A stretch of 19,358 bases of DNA from Xylophilus ampelinus (GCF_901875635.1 NZ_CABFMN010000147.1:1-19358), one strand, 5' to 3'; shown: positions 1-8,535, numbered from the stretch's first letter. Notes: generated from the letters alone by a model not told the origin. Translations and numbers: made by a program.

Positions 1-73
1 TGGACCTCCGCCGCAGATTCGATCCTCGAGAAGCTGCATCGACTTTGCTCACGTATCAGCGGGACACAGGACA

Positions 74-2728
74 CTAGCCCCGTTCCAACTCCTGCGCAAG
101 AAACGACGCCGTGTGGCCGCCCGGCGTGTGGGCCACCTGCCGAGGGGGTCCGGCCACCACGATGCGGCCACCAGCGTTGCCCGCACCCGGCCCCACGTCG
201 ATCACCCAGTCGGCCTGGGCCACCGCGCGCATGTCGTGCTCGATCATCACCACGGTGTTGCCGGCATCGACCAGACGCTGCAACTGCACCAGCAGCCTGT
301 CGGCATCCGCCGCATGGAGGCCGGTGGTCGGCTCGTCGAGCACGTACAGGCTGCGGCCGCGCTGGCTGCGCTGCAGCTCGTTGGCCAGCTTGATGCGCTG
401 CGCCTCGCCGCCCGACAGTTCGGTGGCCGGCTGGCCCAGGCGCAGGTAGCCCAGCCCGATCTCGCGCAGCAGTTGCAGCGGCCGCGCCACCGCGTCCTCG
501 GCCGCGAAGAAGTCACGGGCTTCGTCCACGGTCATGCGCAGCACCTCGGCGATGTTGCGGCCGTTCCATTGCACCTTCAGCGTAGCCTCGTTGTAGCGTG
601 CGCCGTGGCACGCTGGGCACGGCGCGAACACGCTGGGCATGAACAGCAGCTCCACGCTGACGAAGCCCTCGCCCTCGCAGGTCTCGCAGCGGCCCTTGGC
701 CACGTTGAACGAGAAGCGCCCGGCGTCGAAGCGGCGGCGCCGCGCATCGGGGGTGGCGGCGAACAGCTTGCGCACGTGGTCGAAGAGGCCCGTGTAGGTG
801 GCCAGGTTCGAGCGCGGCGTGCGCCCGATAGGCTTCTGGTCCACCTGCACGAGGCGCTGCACGGCGTCCACGTCGCCCGCCAGGCGGCCGCCGGTGGCCT
901 CAATCACCGCCGGCCCCTCGCCAGTGTCGCCTTCGGCCGCGTCGTCCTCGGGCTCATGGCCCAGGTGCAGCAGCACCAGCTCCGGCAGCGCCTGCGCGAC
1001 GAGGCTGGACTTGCCCGAGCCGGAGATGCCGGTGACGGCCGTCAGCACGCCCAGCGGAATGCGCGCATCCACGCCGCGCAGATTGTGGCGGTGGATGCCC
1101 TGCAGCGCCAGCCAGCCGGCGGCTTCGCGTCCCCGGCTGCGCGGCGCGGGGATCTCGTCGAAGAGGTAGCGGGCGGTGCGCGACTCGGCGACCTGGCGCA
1201 GGCCGCCCGGCTCGCCGCTGTAGAGCACGTGCCCGCCCTGTTCGCCGGCATCCGGACCCACGTCCACCAGCCATTGCGCGCGGCGCATCAGGTCCAGGTC
1301 GTGCTCCACCACGAACACCGAGTTGCCCGCGTCGCGCAGCCGGTCGAGCGCGTCGTACAGAGCTTGGCTGTCGGCCGGGTGCAGGCCCGCCGAGGGTTCG
1401 TCGAGCACGTACACGACGCCGAACAGCAGGGAACTCAACTGCGTGGCCAGCCGCAGGCGCTGCAGTTCGCCGGCCGACAGCGTCGGCGTAGCCCGGTCCA
1501 GCGTCAGGTAGCCCAGGCCCAGCCCGCGCAGCTGGCGCAGGCGTGCCACCACGCCGCCGGCCAAGCGCTGCGCGGCGAGGCGCTTTTCTTCCGACAGCGC
1601 GGAGGTACGGCGCACGTCGGGCGACACTGCATGGACGGCACGGCCGGAGGCCGCGCGCTCGGCGCGGTCGCGCCGGGTCGCTTCCCGGTCGGTGCCCGCG
1701 CCCGCCGCATGGGCACGGAAGTCGCCCTGGGCGATGGGTTCGAGCAGAGCCGCCAGCCGGTCAAGCGGCATCTGCATGAATTCGCCGATGTCCATCCCGG
1801 CGAAGGTGACCGACAGCGCCTCGGGCTTGAGCCGCTTGCCGTGGCAGGTGGGGCACGGCCTGCCTTGCATGAAGCGGGACACGCGCTTTCTCATCAACGC
1901 GCTCTGGGTGTTGGCGAAGGTGTGCAGCACGTAGCGCCGGGCGCCGGTGAAGGTGCCCATGTAGCTCGGCTCCACATTGCGCTTGAGCGCCGCGCGGGTC
2001 TCGGCGGGCGTGAATCCCGCGTACACCGGCACAGTGGGGGTGTCCTCGGTGAACAGGATCCAGTCGCGGTCCTTCTTCGGCAGGTCCTTCCACGGCCGGT
2101 CGACGTCGTAGCCCATGCTGACCAGGATGTCGCGCAGGTTCTGCCCCTGCCAGGCGGGAGGCCACGAGGCGATCGCCCGCTCGCGGATGCTCAGGCAAGC
2201 ATCGGGCACCATGATGGCCTCGGTCACCTCGTACACGTGGCCCAGGCCGTGGCAGGTGGGGCACGCCCCCTGCGGCGTGTTGGGCGAGAAGTCCTCGGCG
2301 TACAGCATCGGCTGGTGGGCCGGATAGGCGCCGGCGCGCGAGTACATCATCCGCACGAGGCTGGACAGCGTGGTCACGCTGCCCACCGAAGAACGCGTGT
2401 TGCTGGCGCCGCGCTGCTGCTGCAATGCCACCGCCGGCGGCAGGCCGCCGATCGCATCGACGTCGGGCACGCCGGCCTGGTCGATTAGGCGCCGTGCATA
2501 AGGGGCCACCGACTCGAAGTAGCGCCGCTGGGCCTCGGCATAGATGGTGCCGAAGGCGAGCGAGGACTTGCCGGAGCCGGAGACGCCCGAGAACACCACT
2601 AGTGCGTTGCGTGGGATGTCGACGTCCACGTCCTTGAGATTGTGCTCGCGCGCGCCGCGCACCTGCAGGAAGCCGGCCGCCGCTTCAGTGCGGATCCGGT
2701 CAGCGTGAGGGATATCAGAGAGTGCCAT
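74..2728 (-). CDS. UvrA-like excinuclease ATPase lacking the UvrB-binding domain (UvrA2 type)
   Basis: An 884-residue protein with the twin ABC-ATPase layout of UvrA, the damage-recognition subunit of nucleotide excision repair. Seen: Walker A GVSGSGKSS at residues 48-56 and GISGSGKSS near 566-574; CxxC zinc-finger pairs at 155-158, 291-294, 680-683 and 703-706; ABC signatures LSAGE near 416 and LSGGE near 770; Walker B VLDEP near 440 and 795. After the first ATPase segment the chain passes almost directly (residues 130-155) to the FSPNTPQGACPTC block. The first zinc module and UvrB-binding insertion of canonical UvrA (about 940 residues) are therefore missing. This is the pattern of UvrA2 or DrrC-type proteins, some tied to drug or DNA-damage tolerance without a normal UvrB hand-off (family knowledge). 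The first signature has Ala for the usual Gly. Residues 335-385 are a low-complexity Arg/Ala-rich stretch. It is divergent from, and probably unrelated to, the urease operon. The family call is firm; the role is uncertain. Confidence 0.9.
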   Translation of the reverse strand: MALSDIPHADRIRTEAAAGFLQVRGAREHNLKDVDVDIPRNALVVFSGVSGSGKSSLAFGTIYAEAQRRYFESVAPYARRLIDQAGVPDVDAIGGLPPAVALQQQRGASNTRSSVGSVTTLSSLVRMMYSRAGAYPAHQPMLYAEDFSPNTPQGACPTCHGLGHVYEVTEAIMVPDACLSIRERAIASWPPAWQGQNLRDILVSMGYDVDRPWKDLPKKDRDWILFTEDTPTVPVYAGFTPAETRAALKRNVEPSYMGTFTGARRYVLHTFANTQSALMRKRVSRFMQGRPCPTCHGKRLKPEALSVTFAGMDIGEFMQMPLDRLAALLEPIAQGDFRAHAAGAGTDREATRRDRAERAASGRAVHAVSPDVRRTSALSEEKRLAAQRLAGGVVARLRQLRGLGLGYLTLDRATPTLSAGELQRLRLATQLSSLLFGVVYVLDEPSAGLHPADSQALYDALDRLRDAGNSVFVVEHDLDLMRRAQWLVDVGPDAGEQGGHVLYSGEPGGLRQVAESRTARYLFDEIPAPRSRGREAAGWLALQGIHRHNLRGVDARIPLGVLTAVTGISGSGKSSLVAQALPELVLLHLGHEPEDDAAEGDTGEGPAVIEATGGRLAGDVDAVQRLVQVDQKPIGRTPRSNLATYTGLFDHVRKLFAATPDARRRRFDAGRFSFNVAKGRCETCEGEGFVSVELLFMPSVFAPCPACHGARYNEATLKVQWNGRNIAEVLRMTVDEARDFFAAEDAVARPLQLLREIGLGYLRLGQPATELSGGEAQRIKLANELQRSQRGRSLYVLDEPTTGLHAADADRLLVQLQRLVDAGNTVVMIEHDMRAVAQADWVIDVGPGAGNAGGRIVVAGPPRQVAHTPGGHTASFLAQELERG

Positions 2729-3246
2729 TCCCCGGATTCTTGCGCAGGGCGCGATCTCACGCCAAGCGGACCCGGCCGGGAATCAGGTAGGCCATGGTGC
2801 GGTGACGTTGTCTGAGCAAGGCGAAGTGAGCGATCGATCAACAGTGCGTGCCAGGGCAGGTGGCAGGTAGGCCGCACGCAAGATGCCCACGGCGTTTTGG
2901 TCTTGCCGGCCCTCATTGGTCAACAGCACTAGCTTGCATCGCCGGCGAAAACGTCTTGGTCTTCTGCGCCCGCCGGCCAGTGGACAGGTGTCGCCTGCGC
3001 GGAGCTTCGGGGGACTGCACTACTGTTGCTGGCGAACACATTCAGCGTCGGGTCCAGCCAGGCCAGTTCTGACCGCCGCAGGTGCCGCCTACCTGCAAGC
3101 TATGGCGGTGTCGTAGCAGGCTCGTCACAACTCCAAGGCTTCGGGCTGGCGGCGTCACCTGCGCATCGTCATGTCCGATCGAGCAATTGATCTAGGTTCC
3201 ACCGGCAACGGCAGGAAGTCTCCAAAATGGCAATGCGATCACCTCC
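2729..3246. other. Intergenic region with no recognisable gene
   Basis: About 520 bases separate the divergent uvrA-like gene and the urease promoter. Short open frames exist on both strands, but none has family-like sequence, a convincing ribosome site or the third-position GC bias of the neighbours. A small inverted repeat (GCAGGT, 7-base spacer, ACCTGC) lies at 3078-3096. A half-site resembling an NtrC element (TGCAC at 3016-3020) is too weak to call. The region may be eroded sequence plus upstream control DNA for the sigma-54 promoter. Confidence 0.6.
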
Positions 3247-3262
3247 TGGCCCGGAACATGCT
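3247..3262 (+). promoter_or_regulatory. Sigma-54 (RpoN) type promoter of the urease operon
   Basis: The sequence TGGCCCGGAACATGCT matches the sigma-54 consensus TGGCACG-N4-TTGCW at the invariant GG (-24) and GC (-12) with exact spacing. It differs at only two consensus positions. If C3261 is -12, transcription would start near 3273. That places the ANTAR hairpin and terminator in the 5' leader, about 120 bases ahead of the ureAB start. An almost identical element (11913-11928) stands at a similar distance from the second copy of the leader, which strongly supports function. Sigma-54 promoters need an activator such as NtrC; I found no clear full site for one. Confidence 0.8.
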
Positions 3263-3303
3263 AGATTGCCAGGGGCGCACGTCTAAGCGGGCGCACTATT
3301 CAC

Positions 3304-3346
3304 TGCACTGCGGCAGGGCTGCCGCAATTCCGTTGGCTATGCAGCC
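3304..3346 (+). promoter_or_regulatory. ANTAR-type antitermination RNA element, copy 1 (AmiR target)
   Basis: Hairpin P1 at 3309-3326 has a 6-bp stem TGCGGC/GCCGCA closed by the hexaloop AGGGCT. This fits the ANTAR-protein RNA motif of hexanucleotide loops with A at position 1 and G at position 4. A weaker P2 at 3335-3346 (GGC/GCC) has hexaloop TATGCA; it keeps G4 but has T at position 1. The 3' arm of P2 overlaps the 5' arm of the terminator that follows, so the two folds exclude each other, as expected for antitermination. A closely similar element lies at 11965-12008, and an ANTAR-domain protein (amiR) is encoded downstream in the same operon. P1 is clear; P2 is a partial match. Confidence 0.75.
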
Positions 3347-3386
3347 TTCGTTCCATCGCCTGACGGCGGGACGAAGGATTTTTTTT
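3343..3386 (+). terminator. Leader rho-independent terminator ahead of ureAB
   Basis: The arms CCTTCGT (3345-3351) and ACGAAGG (3371-3377) pair perfectly. They extend inward through T-G and C-G pairs to an inner CGCC/GGCG stem with loop TGAC (3357-3368). Eight T residues follow at 3379-3386. It lies before the first gene, not after a gene, so it is an attenuator. It competes with hairpin P2 of the ANTAR element. Its 3' arm also carries the only Shine-Dalgarno-like sequence for ureAB. Confidence 0.85.
3373..3378 (+). promoter_or_regulatory. Possible sequestered ribosome-binding site for ureAB
   Basis: GAAGGA is the only purine-rich Shine-Dalgarno candidate before the ATG at 3396. It sits in the 3' arm of the leader terminator, so the same fold would also hide it. 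The 17-base T-rich spacer to the start codon is unusually long, so initiation may rely partly on the U-rich leader. Confidence 0.35.
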
Positions 3387-3395
3387 GTCTTTTTT

Positions 3396-4100
3396 ATGCG
3401 CCTCCTTCCACGCGAAATCGATCGCCTGTTGCTCCATCAGGCAGCGAGCTTGTCTCGTGCCCGCCACGATCAGGGCCTGCTGCTGTCCGAGCCCGAAGCG
3501 CGAGCCCTGATCGCGGATGCCATCTGCGAAGGCGCGCGCCAAGGTAGCACGGTCGCCGACATGGTCGCGATGGCCAGTGCGTTGCTCACCGACGACGACC
3601 TCATGCCGGGCGTCGCCGCGCGCATCGAGGTCGTCATGGTCGAGGCCTTCTTTCCGGACGGGCAGAAGCTGGTCTGTGTCCATGATCCCATCGGGCCCGG
3701 CAAGACTTCGAAGGGGACGGACGGTGCGACAGCCACCTGCGTCCAGCCACGTTGGCGTCTGGAAGACGAACCCATCGTCGTCAATCAACACCGTCCTACG
3801 CTGCTCCTGCGCGTTAAAAGCACGGGCGATCGCCCGATCCAGGTCGGCTCGCACTATCACTTCTTCGAAGTCAATCCGGCGCTGCAGTTCGACCGGGCCG
3901 CCGCATACGGCTTTCGGCTCGACATCCCTTCGGCGACCACCCTGCGTTTCGAGCCCGGCGACGCGCGCGACGTCGATCTGGTGGCCATCGGCGGGGCGCG
4001 TATCGTATTCGGCCTGGCGGGCCTGGTCAATGGGGCGCTCGACGATCCCGCTGTGCGCCGGGCCGCCATGTCGCGGCTCGCCGTGTTCCTGCAGGACTAG
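3396..4100 (+). CDS. ureAB: Fused urease gamma-beta subunit (UreAB)
   Basis: A 234-residue fusion of the two small urease subunits, which assemble with UreC into the cytoplasmic nickel enzyme. Residues 1-100 match urease gamma: [14 protein letters not shown] at the N-terminus, [12 protein letters not shown], and the gamma ending [17 protein letters not shown] linker at about 100-125 leads into beta, with the hallmark [20 protein letters not shown] and RFEPGD. The usual beta start (IPGE, LN.GR) is degenerate. A tail of about 20 residues follows the beta core. The open frame extends upstream to 3171, but that would code through the promoter, hairpin and terminator; ATG 3396 aligns exactly with the gamma family start. 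UreA-UreB fusions are known, for example in Helicobacter, but in most proteobacteria the two are separate. It is the first gene of the operon; ureC begins 3 bases after its stop. Confidence 0.93.
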   Translation: MRLLPREIDRLLLHQAASLSRARHDQGLLLSEPEARALIADAICEGARQGSTVADMVAMASALLTDDDLMPGVAARIEVVMVEAFFPDGQKLVCVHDPIGPGKTSKGTDGATATCVQPRWRLEDEPIVVNQHRPTLLLRVKSTGDRPIQVGSHYHFFEVNPALQFDRAAAYGFRLDIPSATTLRFEPGDARDVDLVAIGGARIVFGLAGLVNGALDDPAVRRAAMSRLAVFLQD

Positions 4101-4103
4101 CCG

Positions 4104-5819
4104 ATGGCTTTCAGCATCGAACGCGCGCGCTATGTCCAGCTCTATGGCCCCACAGCAGGGGATCGCGTCCGCCTGGGCGACACCGGCCTGTGGGTGCGCG
4201 TCGAGCGCGACTTCTGCTCGGGCGGAGACGAACTCGTGTTCGGCGCCGGCAAGACCCTGCGTGCCGGCACGGGCTGCGACGGCGCACTTACCGCGGCCGA
4301 CGGCACGCTCGACCTCGTCGTCACCAACGCACTCATCGTCGACGCGGTGGCGGGCATCGTCAAGGCGGACATCGGCATCAAGCACGGGCGCGTCGTCGGC
4401 ATCGGCAAGGCGGGCGATCCCAACATCATGGACGGCGTCACGCCCGGACTCATCGTGGGCGTGAACACGGACATCCGGGCGGCCGAAGGCCTGATCGTGA
4501 CGACCGGGGGCATCGATTGCCACGTTCACTTCATCGATCCGGGCCAGGTGGACGAAGCCCTGTCGGCAGGCATCACCACACTGATGGGCGGCGGGCTCGG
4601 CCCCACGACCGTCCCCATCGCCTCGACCGGCACCACGAATCTCGGCCTGATGTTGCAGGCGGCCGAGGCTTTCCCCGTGAATTTCGGCTTCATCGCCAAG
4701 GCCGCATCGCATGCCGTGGAGCCCCTGCTGGAGCAACTGGCGTCCGGCGCGGCCGGCCTCAAGGTCCACGAAGACTGGGGAGCCAGCGCCGCCGTGATCG
4801 ACGCCGCGCTGAAGGCCGCCGAAGTCGGTGGCGGGCAGATCCAGTTGCACACGGACACCTTGAACGAATCCGGCTTCATCGAACACACGCTGCGCGCGAT
4901 CGGCGATCGCTGCATCCACGCCTATCACGTGGAAGGCGCGGGCGGCGGCCATGCACCCGACATCATCCGCATCTGCAGCCGGGCCAACGTGCTGCCCTCC
5001 TCTACCAACCCCACCAACCCTTTCACGATCAACACCTTCGACGAACACTTCGACATGGCGATGACCAGCCACCATCTGAATCCGCGCCTGCCGGAGGACG
5101 TGGCCTTCGCCGAAAGCCGCATCCGCCGCGAGACCATCGGCGCCGAGGACGTGCTGCATGACCTGGGTGCGATCAGTGCCATCGGCTCGGACAGCCAGGG
5201 CATGGGGCGCATCGGGGAAACCATCGCCAGGTGTTGGCAACTGGCCGAGCACATGCGCGACCTACGAGGCAGCCTGCCCGAGGACCGCGGTAGCGGCGCC
5301 GACAACTTCCGCATCCTGCGCTACATCGCCAAGTACACGATCAACCCAGCACGGATGTTCGGGATCGACCACGAGGTCGGCTCCATCGAGCCGGGCAAGC
5401 TGGCCGACCTGGTCTTCTGGCGCCCGGACAGCTTCGGCATCAAGCCCGAGATGGTCATGAAGTCGGGCTTCCCAGTATGGGCGCCGCTGGGCGAGGCCAA
5501 TGCCTCTCTGATGAGTTGCGAACCCCTGCGCTACCGCCCTATGTGGGGCTGCTTCGGCCGCGCGCCGCAGGCGCTGGGCGTGCGCTTCGTGGCACCGCCC
5601 TCCATGGCAGCCGACCTCGGCCGGCGCCTGGACCTCAAGGCTGCGCTGGTGGCGGTGGCCGACACGCGCCAACGGACCAAGCGCGACATGCTGTTCAACG
5701 ACACCGTGGCCGACATCACGGTGGATCCGGAGACCTTCCGCGTCTACCTCGACGGCCAGGCGCTGGACAGCGCACCGTCCGCGCGGGTGGCGCTGGGCGC
5801 CTCCTACATGCTGAAGTGA
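4104..5819 (+). CDS. ureC: Urease alpha subunit, atypical (UreC)
   Basis: A 571-residue catalytic subunit of urease (urea to ammonia and carbamate), full length. The nickel site is intact: His140 and His142 (GGIDCHVHF), the carbamylated Lys220 and His222 (GLKVHEDWG), His249 ([11 protein letters not shown]), His275 ([13 protein letters not shown]) and Asp363 (GSDSQGMGR). Flap His323 and Arg339 (AESRIRRET) are also kept. Three changes lie around the substrate pocket. The flap Cys (Klebsiella Cys319) is Ser322 in TSHHL. The Ala after DSQ (Klebsiella Ala363) is Gly366. The loop that reads THATTCTPGPW in Klebsiella is divergent and three residues shorter (around 168-180). It may be a slower urease or one acting on a urea-like compound. 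Alignment to Klebsiella was by eye from memory. ureG follows 13 bases later with a good AAGGAG site. Confidence 0.95.
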   Translation: MAFSIERARYVQLYGPTAGDRVRLGDTGLWVRVERDFCSGGDELVFGAGKTLRAGTGCDGALTAADGTLDLVVTNALIVDAVAGIVKADIGIKHGRVVGIGKAGDPNIMDGVTPGLIVGVNTDIRAAEGLIVTTGGIDCHVHFIDPGQVDEALSAGITTLMGGGLGPTTVPIASTGTTNLGLMLQAAEAFPVNFGFIAKAASHAVEPLLEQLASGAAGLKVHEDWGASAAVIDAALKAAEVGGGQIQLHTDTLNESGFIEHTLRAIGDRCIHAYHVEGAGGGHAPDIIRICSRANVLPSSTNPTNPFTINTFDEHFDMAMTSHHLNPRLPEDVAFAESRIRRETIGAEDVLHDLGAISAIGSDSQGMGRIGETIARCWQLAEHMRDLRGSLPEDRGSGADNFRILRYIAKYTINPARMFGIDHEVGSIEPGKLADLVFWRPDSFGIKPEMVMKSGFPVWAPLGEANASLMSCEPLRYRPMWGCFGRAPQALGVRFVAPPSMAADLGRRLDLKAALVAVADTRQRTKRDMLFNDTVADITVDPETFRVYLDGQALDSAPSARVALGASYMLK

Positions 5820-5832
5820 AGGAGAGGCAGCG

Positions 5833-6447
5833 ATGACACTCGTACGCCTGGGCATCGGCGGTCCGGTGGGCAGCGGCAAGACGCGGCTGGTCGAACGGCT
5901 GCTGCCGGTCTTTGCCGCCGAAGGCATCTCGACGGCGGTCATCACCAACGACCTGGTGACGCGCGAGGATGCGGATCGCGTGCGCCGCTCCGGGCTGATC
6001 GACCCCGAGCGCGTGCTGGGCGTCGAAAGCGGGGCGTGCCCGCACACCGCCATCCGCGAAGACCCTTCCGTCAACATCGAGGCCGCCGAATGGCTGGAGC
6101 GGCGCTTCCAGCCCGACGTCATCCTGATCGAAAGCGGCGGCGATAACCTGGCGGCCACCTTCTCCAGTGAACTGGTCGATTGGTGGGCCTTCGTCATCGA
6201 CGTGGCGGGGGGCGACGACATTCCACGCAAGCGCGGGCTGGGCGTGCTGCGCGCCGACCTGCTGGTGGTCAACAAGATCGACCTGGCGCCGCACGTGGAT
6301 GCGGATCTGGCACGCATCCGCGCCGACGTGGCCACGGCGCGCCCGGCCCGCCCTTCGCTGTTTACGGACCTGCGCCGCGGCGACGGCGTGCGGGCGGTGT
6401 TCGACGAGATCGTGCGCTCGGCGCTGTTCGGGCATGGGCGCGGATGA
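5833..6447 (+). CDS. ureG: Urease accessory GTPase UreG
   Basis: A 204-residue SIMIBI-class GTPase that powers delivery of nickel to apo-urease together with UreD, UreF and UreE. Seen: P-loop GGPVGSGKT at 9-17, the nickel-binding CPH motif at 69-71 inside [11 protein letters not shown], the [11 protein letters not shown] block at 100-110, and the guanine-specificity motif NKID at 147-150. Length and motifs are normal. The start at 5833 has a Shine-Dalgarno AAGGAG (5819-5824). The gene directly follows ureC, whereas in many proteobacterial clusters ureG is last. Its stop overlaps the ureD start by four bases (ATGA), which suggests coupled translation. Confidence 0.95.
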   Translation: MTLVRLGIGGPVGSGKTRLVERLLPVFAAEGISTAVITNDLVTREDADRVRRSGLIDPERVLGVESGACPHTAIREDPSVNIEAAEWLERRFQPDVILIESGGDNLAATFSSELVDWWAFVIDVAGGDDIPRKRGLGVLRADLLVVNKIDLAPHVDADLARIRADVATARPARPSLFTDLRRGDGVRAVFDEIVRSALFGHGRG

Positions 6448-7259
6448 CCGACGGCCTGCTGCATCTGCGCCTGGCATGCGACGGCCAGGGCCGCACACGG
6501 CTGGTGGCGCGGCGGCAGCGCTATCCGTTGACCACCACGGCCGTACTGCCCCTCGATGCCGGACCGGGCGCATTGATCTATGTCCAAAATGCGGCGGGCT
6601 CGGTCTTCGGCGGCGATCGCCTGCACGTCGACGTAGCGCTGGAGACCGGCGCCGGCCTGTGCCTGTCCACCCCCTCGGCCACCCGCCTGCAGGGCGACGT
6701 GCTGTCCGTGCAGACCGTCCGGGTGTCGGTCGCGGAGGGAGCCTTCTTCGAATCCATGCCCGACATGCTGATCCCGCACCCGCGTGCGCTGCATCGGCAG
6801 CACACCGCGATCGAACTGGCAGCCGGTGCCAGCGCCATCTTGGCCGAGACCCTGGCGCCTGGCCGTGTGGCCAGGGGGGAGCGGCACGCCTACCAGGCCG
6901 TCTCGCTGCGCCTGCATGTCGATCTGGAGGGGCGCCCGATCCTTCACGACGCCGCCACCTTCCGCCCTGGCGAAGCCGATCCATCGCTGGAGGGCAGCCT
7001 GGGGTCGGAAGGATATGTCGGCACCCTGTTCGCGTTGACGCAGGACGGATGCCACGAAGAACTGGCCGACCGCATGAACGCCGAGTTGGCCGCCTTGCCG
7101 GGCGTCTATGGCGGCGCATCCCCGCTGGCGTCCGGGCATGGCGCGGTCGCCCGCGTCCTGGCCGGCGAGGCCCCCGCGCTGCGCCAGGCGATGCACCTGG
7201 CCTGGGACGCCGCGCGCCGCTGCATGCGGGGCCGCCCAGCCCCTCGACTCCGAAAGTGA
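6444..7259 (+). CDS. ureD: Urease accessory protein UreD (UreH)
   Basis: A 271-residue scaffold protein that binds apo-urease and channels nickel with UreF and UreG. Recognisable UreD segments are the early [14 protein letters not shown] region, the [23 protein letters not shown] block (about 49-71), STPSATRLQ, and the [21 protein letters not shown] segment typical of UreD (E.PD..IPF in others). The open frame extends upstream to 6180 inside ureG, but ATG 6444 gives the family N-terminus and the 4-base ATGA overlap with ureG. The divergence level matches the rest of this urease set. No key defect is seen. Confidence 0.88.
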   Translation: MTDGLLHLRLACDGQGRTRLVARRQRYPLTTTAVLPLDAGPGALIYVQNAAGSVFGGDRLHVDVALETGAGLCLSTPSATRLQGDVLSVQTVRVSVAEGAFFESMPDMLIPHPRALHRQHTAIELAAGASAILAETLAPGRVARGERHAYQAVSLRLHVDLEGRPILHDAATFRPGEADPSLEGSLGSEGYVGTLFALTQDGCHEELADRMNAELAALPGVYGGASPLASGHGAVARVLAGEAPALRQAMHLAWDAARRCMRGRPAPRLRK

Positions 7260-7264
7260 CTGCT

Positions 7265-7810
7265 ATGCACCTCCAAACCCCTCCCCTGCTGATCGTAAAC
7301 GGCATCCTGGGCCACGCCGATGCGCCGCCCTTCTCCGGCCGGCCAACCGAACGGATCCTGGTACCCGCGGCCGACGCGGGCCGCCGCCGCATGCGCATGC
7401 GCAGCGAACGAGGCAGCGACATCGCGCTCGATCTGCCGAAGCAGAGCTGGCTCTTCGATGGGGCCGTCCTGCATGACGACGGCCGGCGCGTCCTGGTCGT
7501 CGTTCGCCCCCCCGAACCCGTCATGGTGATCGCGCTCGCGAACATGACGCCGACCGCCGTGTTCCGCATCGGCCATGCGCTGGGCAATCGGCACAGTCCC
7601 TCGGAACTGGACGGCGGCGAGATCGTCGTGCCCGTGACCGATACGCCGGAACTGACTTCGCGGCCGGTGCTGGCGCTCGGATTGGCCGGCCTGGTCCTGC
7701 GTTTCGAGGACAGGCCATTCGCCGCCGGTGCGCCGCCCACCTGCGGCGGTGCGGCGCACGAGCACCCGCCCCGTCACCATGAGCACCATGGGCATGGCCA
7801 GCTCGATTGA
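7265..7810 (+). CDS. ureE: Urease nickel metallochaperone UreE
   Basis: A 181-residue UreE-type nickel chaperone. The C-terminal metal-binding core holds the GHALGNRH motif at 103-110, with the central metal-ligand His at 104. The C-terminus (165-178) is His-rich, with six histidines in the last stretch HHEHHGHG plus flanking ones, a common extra nickel-binding tail in UreE. The N-terminal half (residues 28-90) fits the UreE N-domain, which binds no metal. The long open frame containing it begins in the ureG region; ATG 7265, five bases after the ureD stop, is the sensible start although its Shine-Dalgarno is weak. The 3' end overlaps ureF in another frame. Confidence 0.88.
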   Translation: MHLQTPPLLIVNGILGHADAPPFSGRPTERILVPAADAGRRRMRMRSERGSDIALDLPKQSWLFDGAVLHDDGRRVLVVVRPPEPVMVIALANMTPTAVFRIGHALGNRHSPSELDGGEIVVPVTDTPELTSRPVLALGLAGLVLRFEDRPFAAGAPPTCGGAAHEHPPRHHEHHGHGQLD

Positions 7811-8507
7811 CGATGCAACGGCCGGCCCTTGGCTCGCGCTGATGCAGTTGTCGGACTCCGCCCTGCCGATCGGCCGCCACGCGCACGCGATGGGCCTGGA
7901 GCGGCTGTTTCGCGACGGCCGCGTGCAGACGCAGGCATCGCTCAGAGAAATGATCGTGTCCGCGCTGCTGCACGGGACGGCACGTGCAGACGGCGCCGCC
8001 ACCGCGCTGGCGCACGATGCGCTGCAAGCCGGCGATGCGCTGGCCCTCAGGCGCGTGGACGCGCGGCTGGACCCGCTGAAACAGACGCCGTCGGCGCAGG
8101 CCGCGTCGCGCCGCTGCGGGAGCCGGCTGGCCGCGTTGGCTGCCACCTTCGGCGGGCAGGCGGTGCTGGCCGACTATGCCGCCGAGGTCGCTGCCAGGAA
8201 GACGCCCGGCCACCTGGCCGTCGTCTCAGGCGCCGTCTCCGCCGCCGCGGGCATCCCGCGTGCGCACGCCGTGCTGTCCGAGATGCGCGGCGTGGCGGCC
8301 ATGATCCTGTCGGCCGCCGTCCGGCTGGACGTCTTGCCCGCCACGGCCAGCCAATCGATGCTGGCAGCCCTGTCCCCCGAGATCGTGGCCGCCACACGCA
8401 TCGCTCTGCAAACCGGCGAGGAAGACATGGCGTCCGGTGCAGCCGCCGGGCTGGAGATCGCCGCCATGCGGCATGCGCGCGACGACGCGCGCCTGTTCGC
8501 CAGTTGA
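7779..8507 (+). CDS. ureF: Urease accessory protein UreF
   Basis: A 242-residue all-helical accessory protein that joins UreD on apo-urease and recruits UreG, acting as a checkpoint for nickel loading. The signature near the N-terminus, ALMQLSDSALPIGRHAHAMGLE (written here as the family pattern LxLSDSALPIGxxAHSxGLE), is clear, as are VVSGAVSAAAGIP and the alanine-rich helices toward the C-terminus. In-frame ATGs at 7779, 7788 and 7794 all precede the signature. I chose the first; the true start could be up to five codons later. It overlaps the His-rich tail codons of ureE by 32 bases, which suggests coupling. Confidence 0.88.
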   Translation: MSTMGMASSIDDATAGPWLALMQLSDSALPIGRHAHAMGLERLFRDGRVQTQASLREMIVSALLHGTARADGAATALAHDALQAGDALALRRVDARLDPLKQTPSAQAASRRCGSRLAALAATFGGQAVLADYAAEVAARKTPGHLAVVSGAVSAAAGIPRAHAVLSEMRGVAAMILSAAVRLDVLPATASQSMLAALSPEIVAATRIALQTGEEDMASGAAAGLEIAAMRHARDDARLFAS

Positions 8508-8535
8508 CCCGACCCCCTTCAAGGACTCTTCATCG

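Noticed and set aside
113..2488. Long + strand frame opposite uvrA
   Set aside because: It is the antisense shadow of a high-GC gene; the translation is His/Ala/Arg-rich with no family pattern, while the - strand has full UvrA motifs.
3016..3032. NtrC enhancer site upstream of the urease promoter
   Set aside because: Only one half-site (TGCAC) is good; the second half does not form the GTGCA arm, and it lies about 230 bases from the promoter.
3304..3386. Guanidine-type or other small riboswitch in the leader
   Set aside because: The hairpin loops lack the ACGR loops of guanidine-II elements; the AGGGCT hexaloop and overlap with the terminator fit an ANTAR target better.
3171..3395. N-terminal extension of the ureAB open frame back to ATG 3171
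   Set aside because: It would translate through the sigma-54 promoter, ANTAR hairpin and terminator, and gives no family-like residues; urease gamma starts at ATG 3396.
3300..5252. Long - strand frame opposite ureAB and ureC
   Set aside because: Antisense shadow; the + strand carries unmistakable urease motifs.
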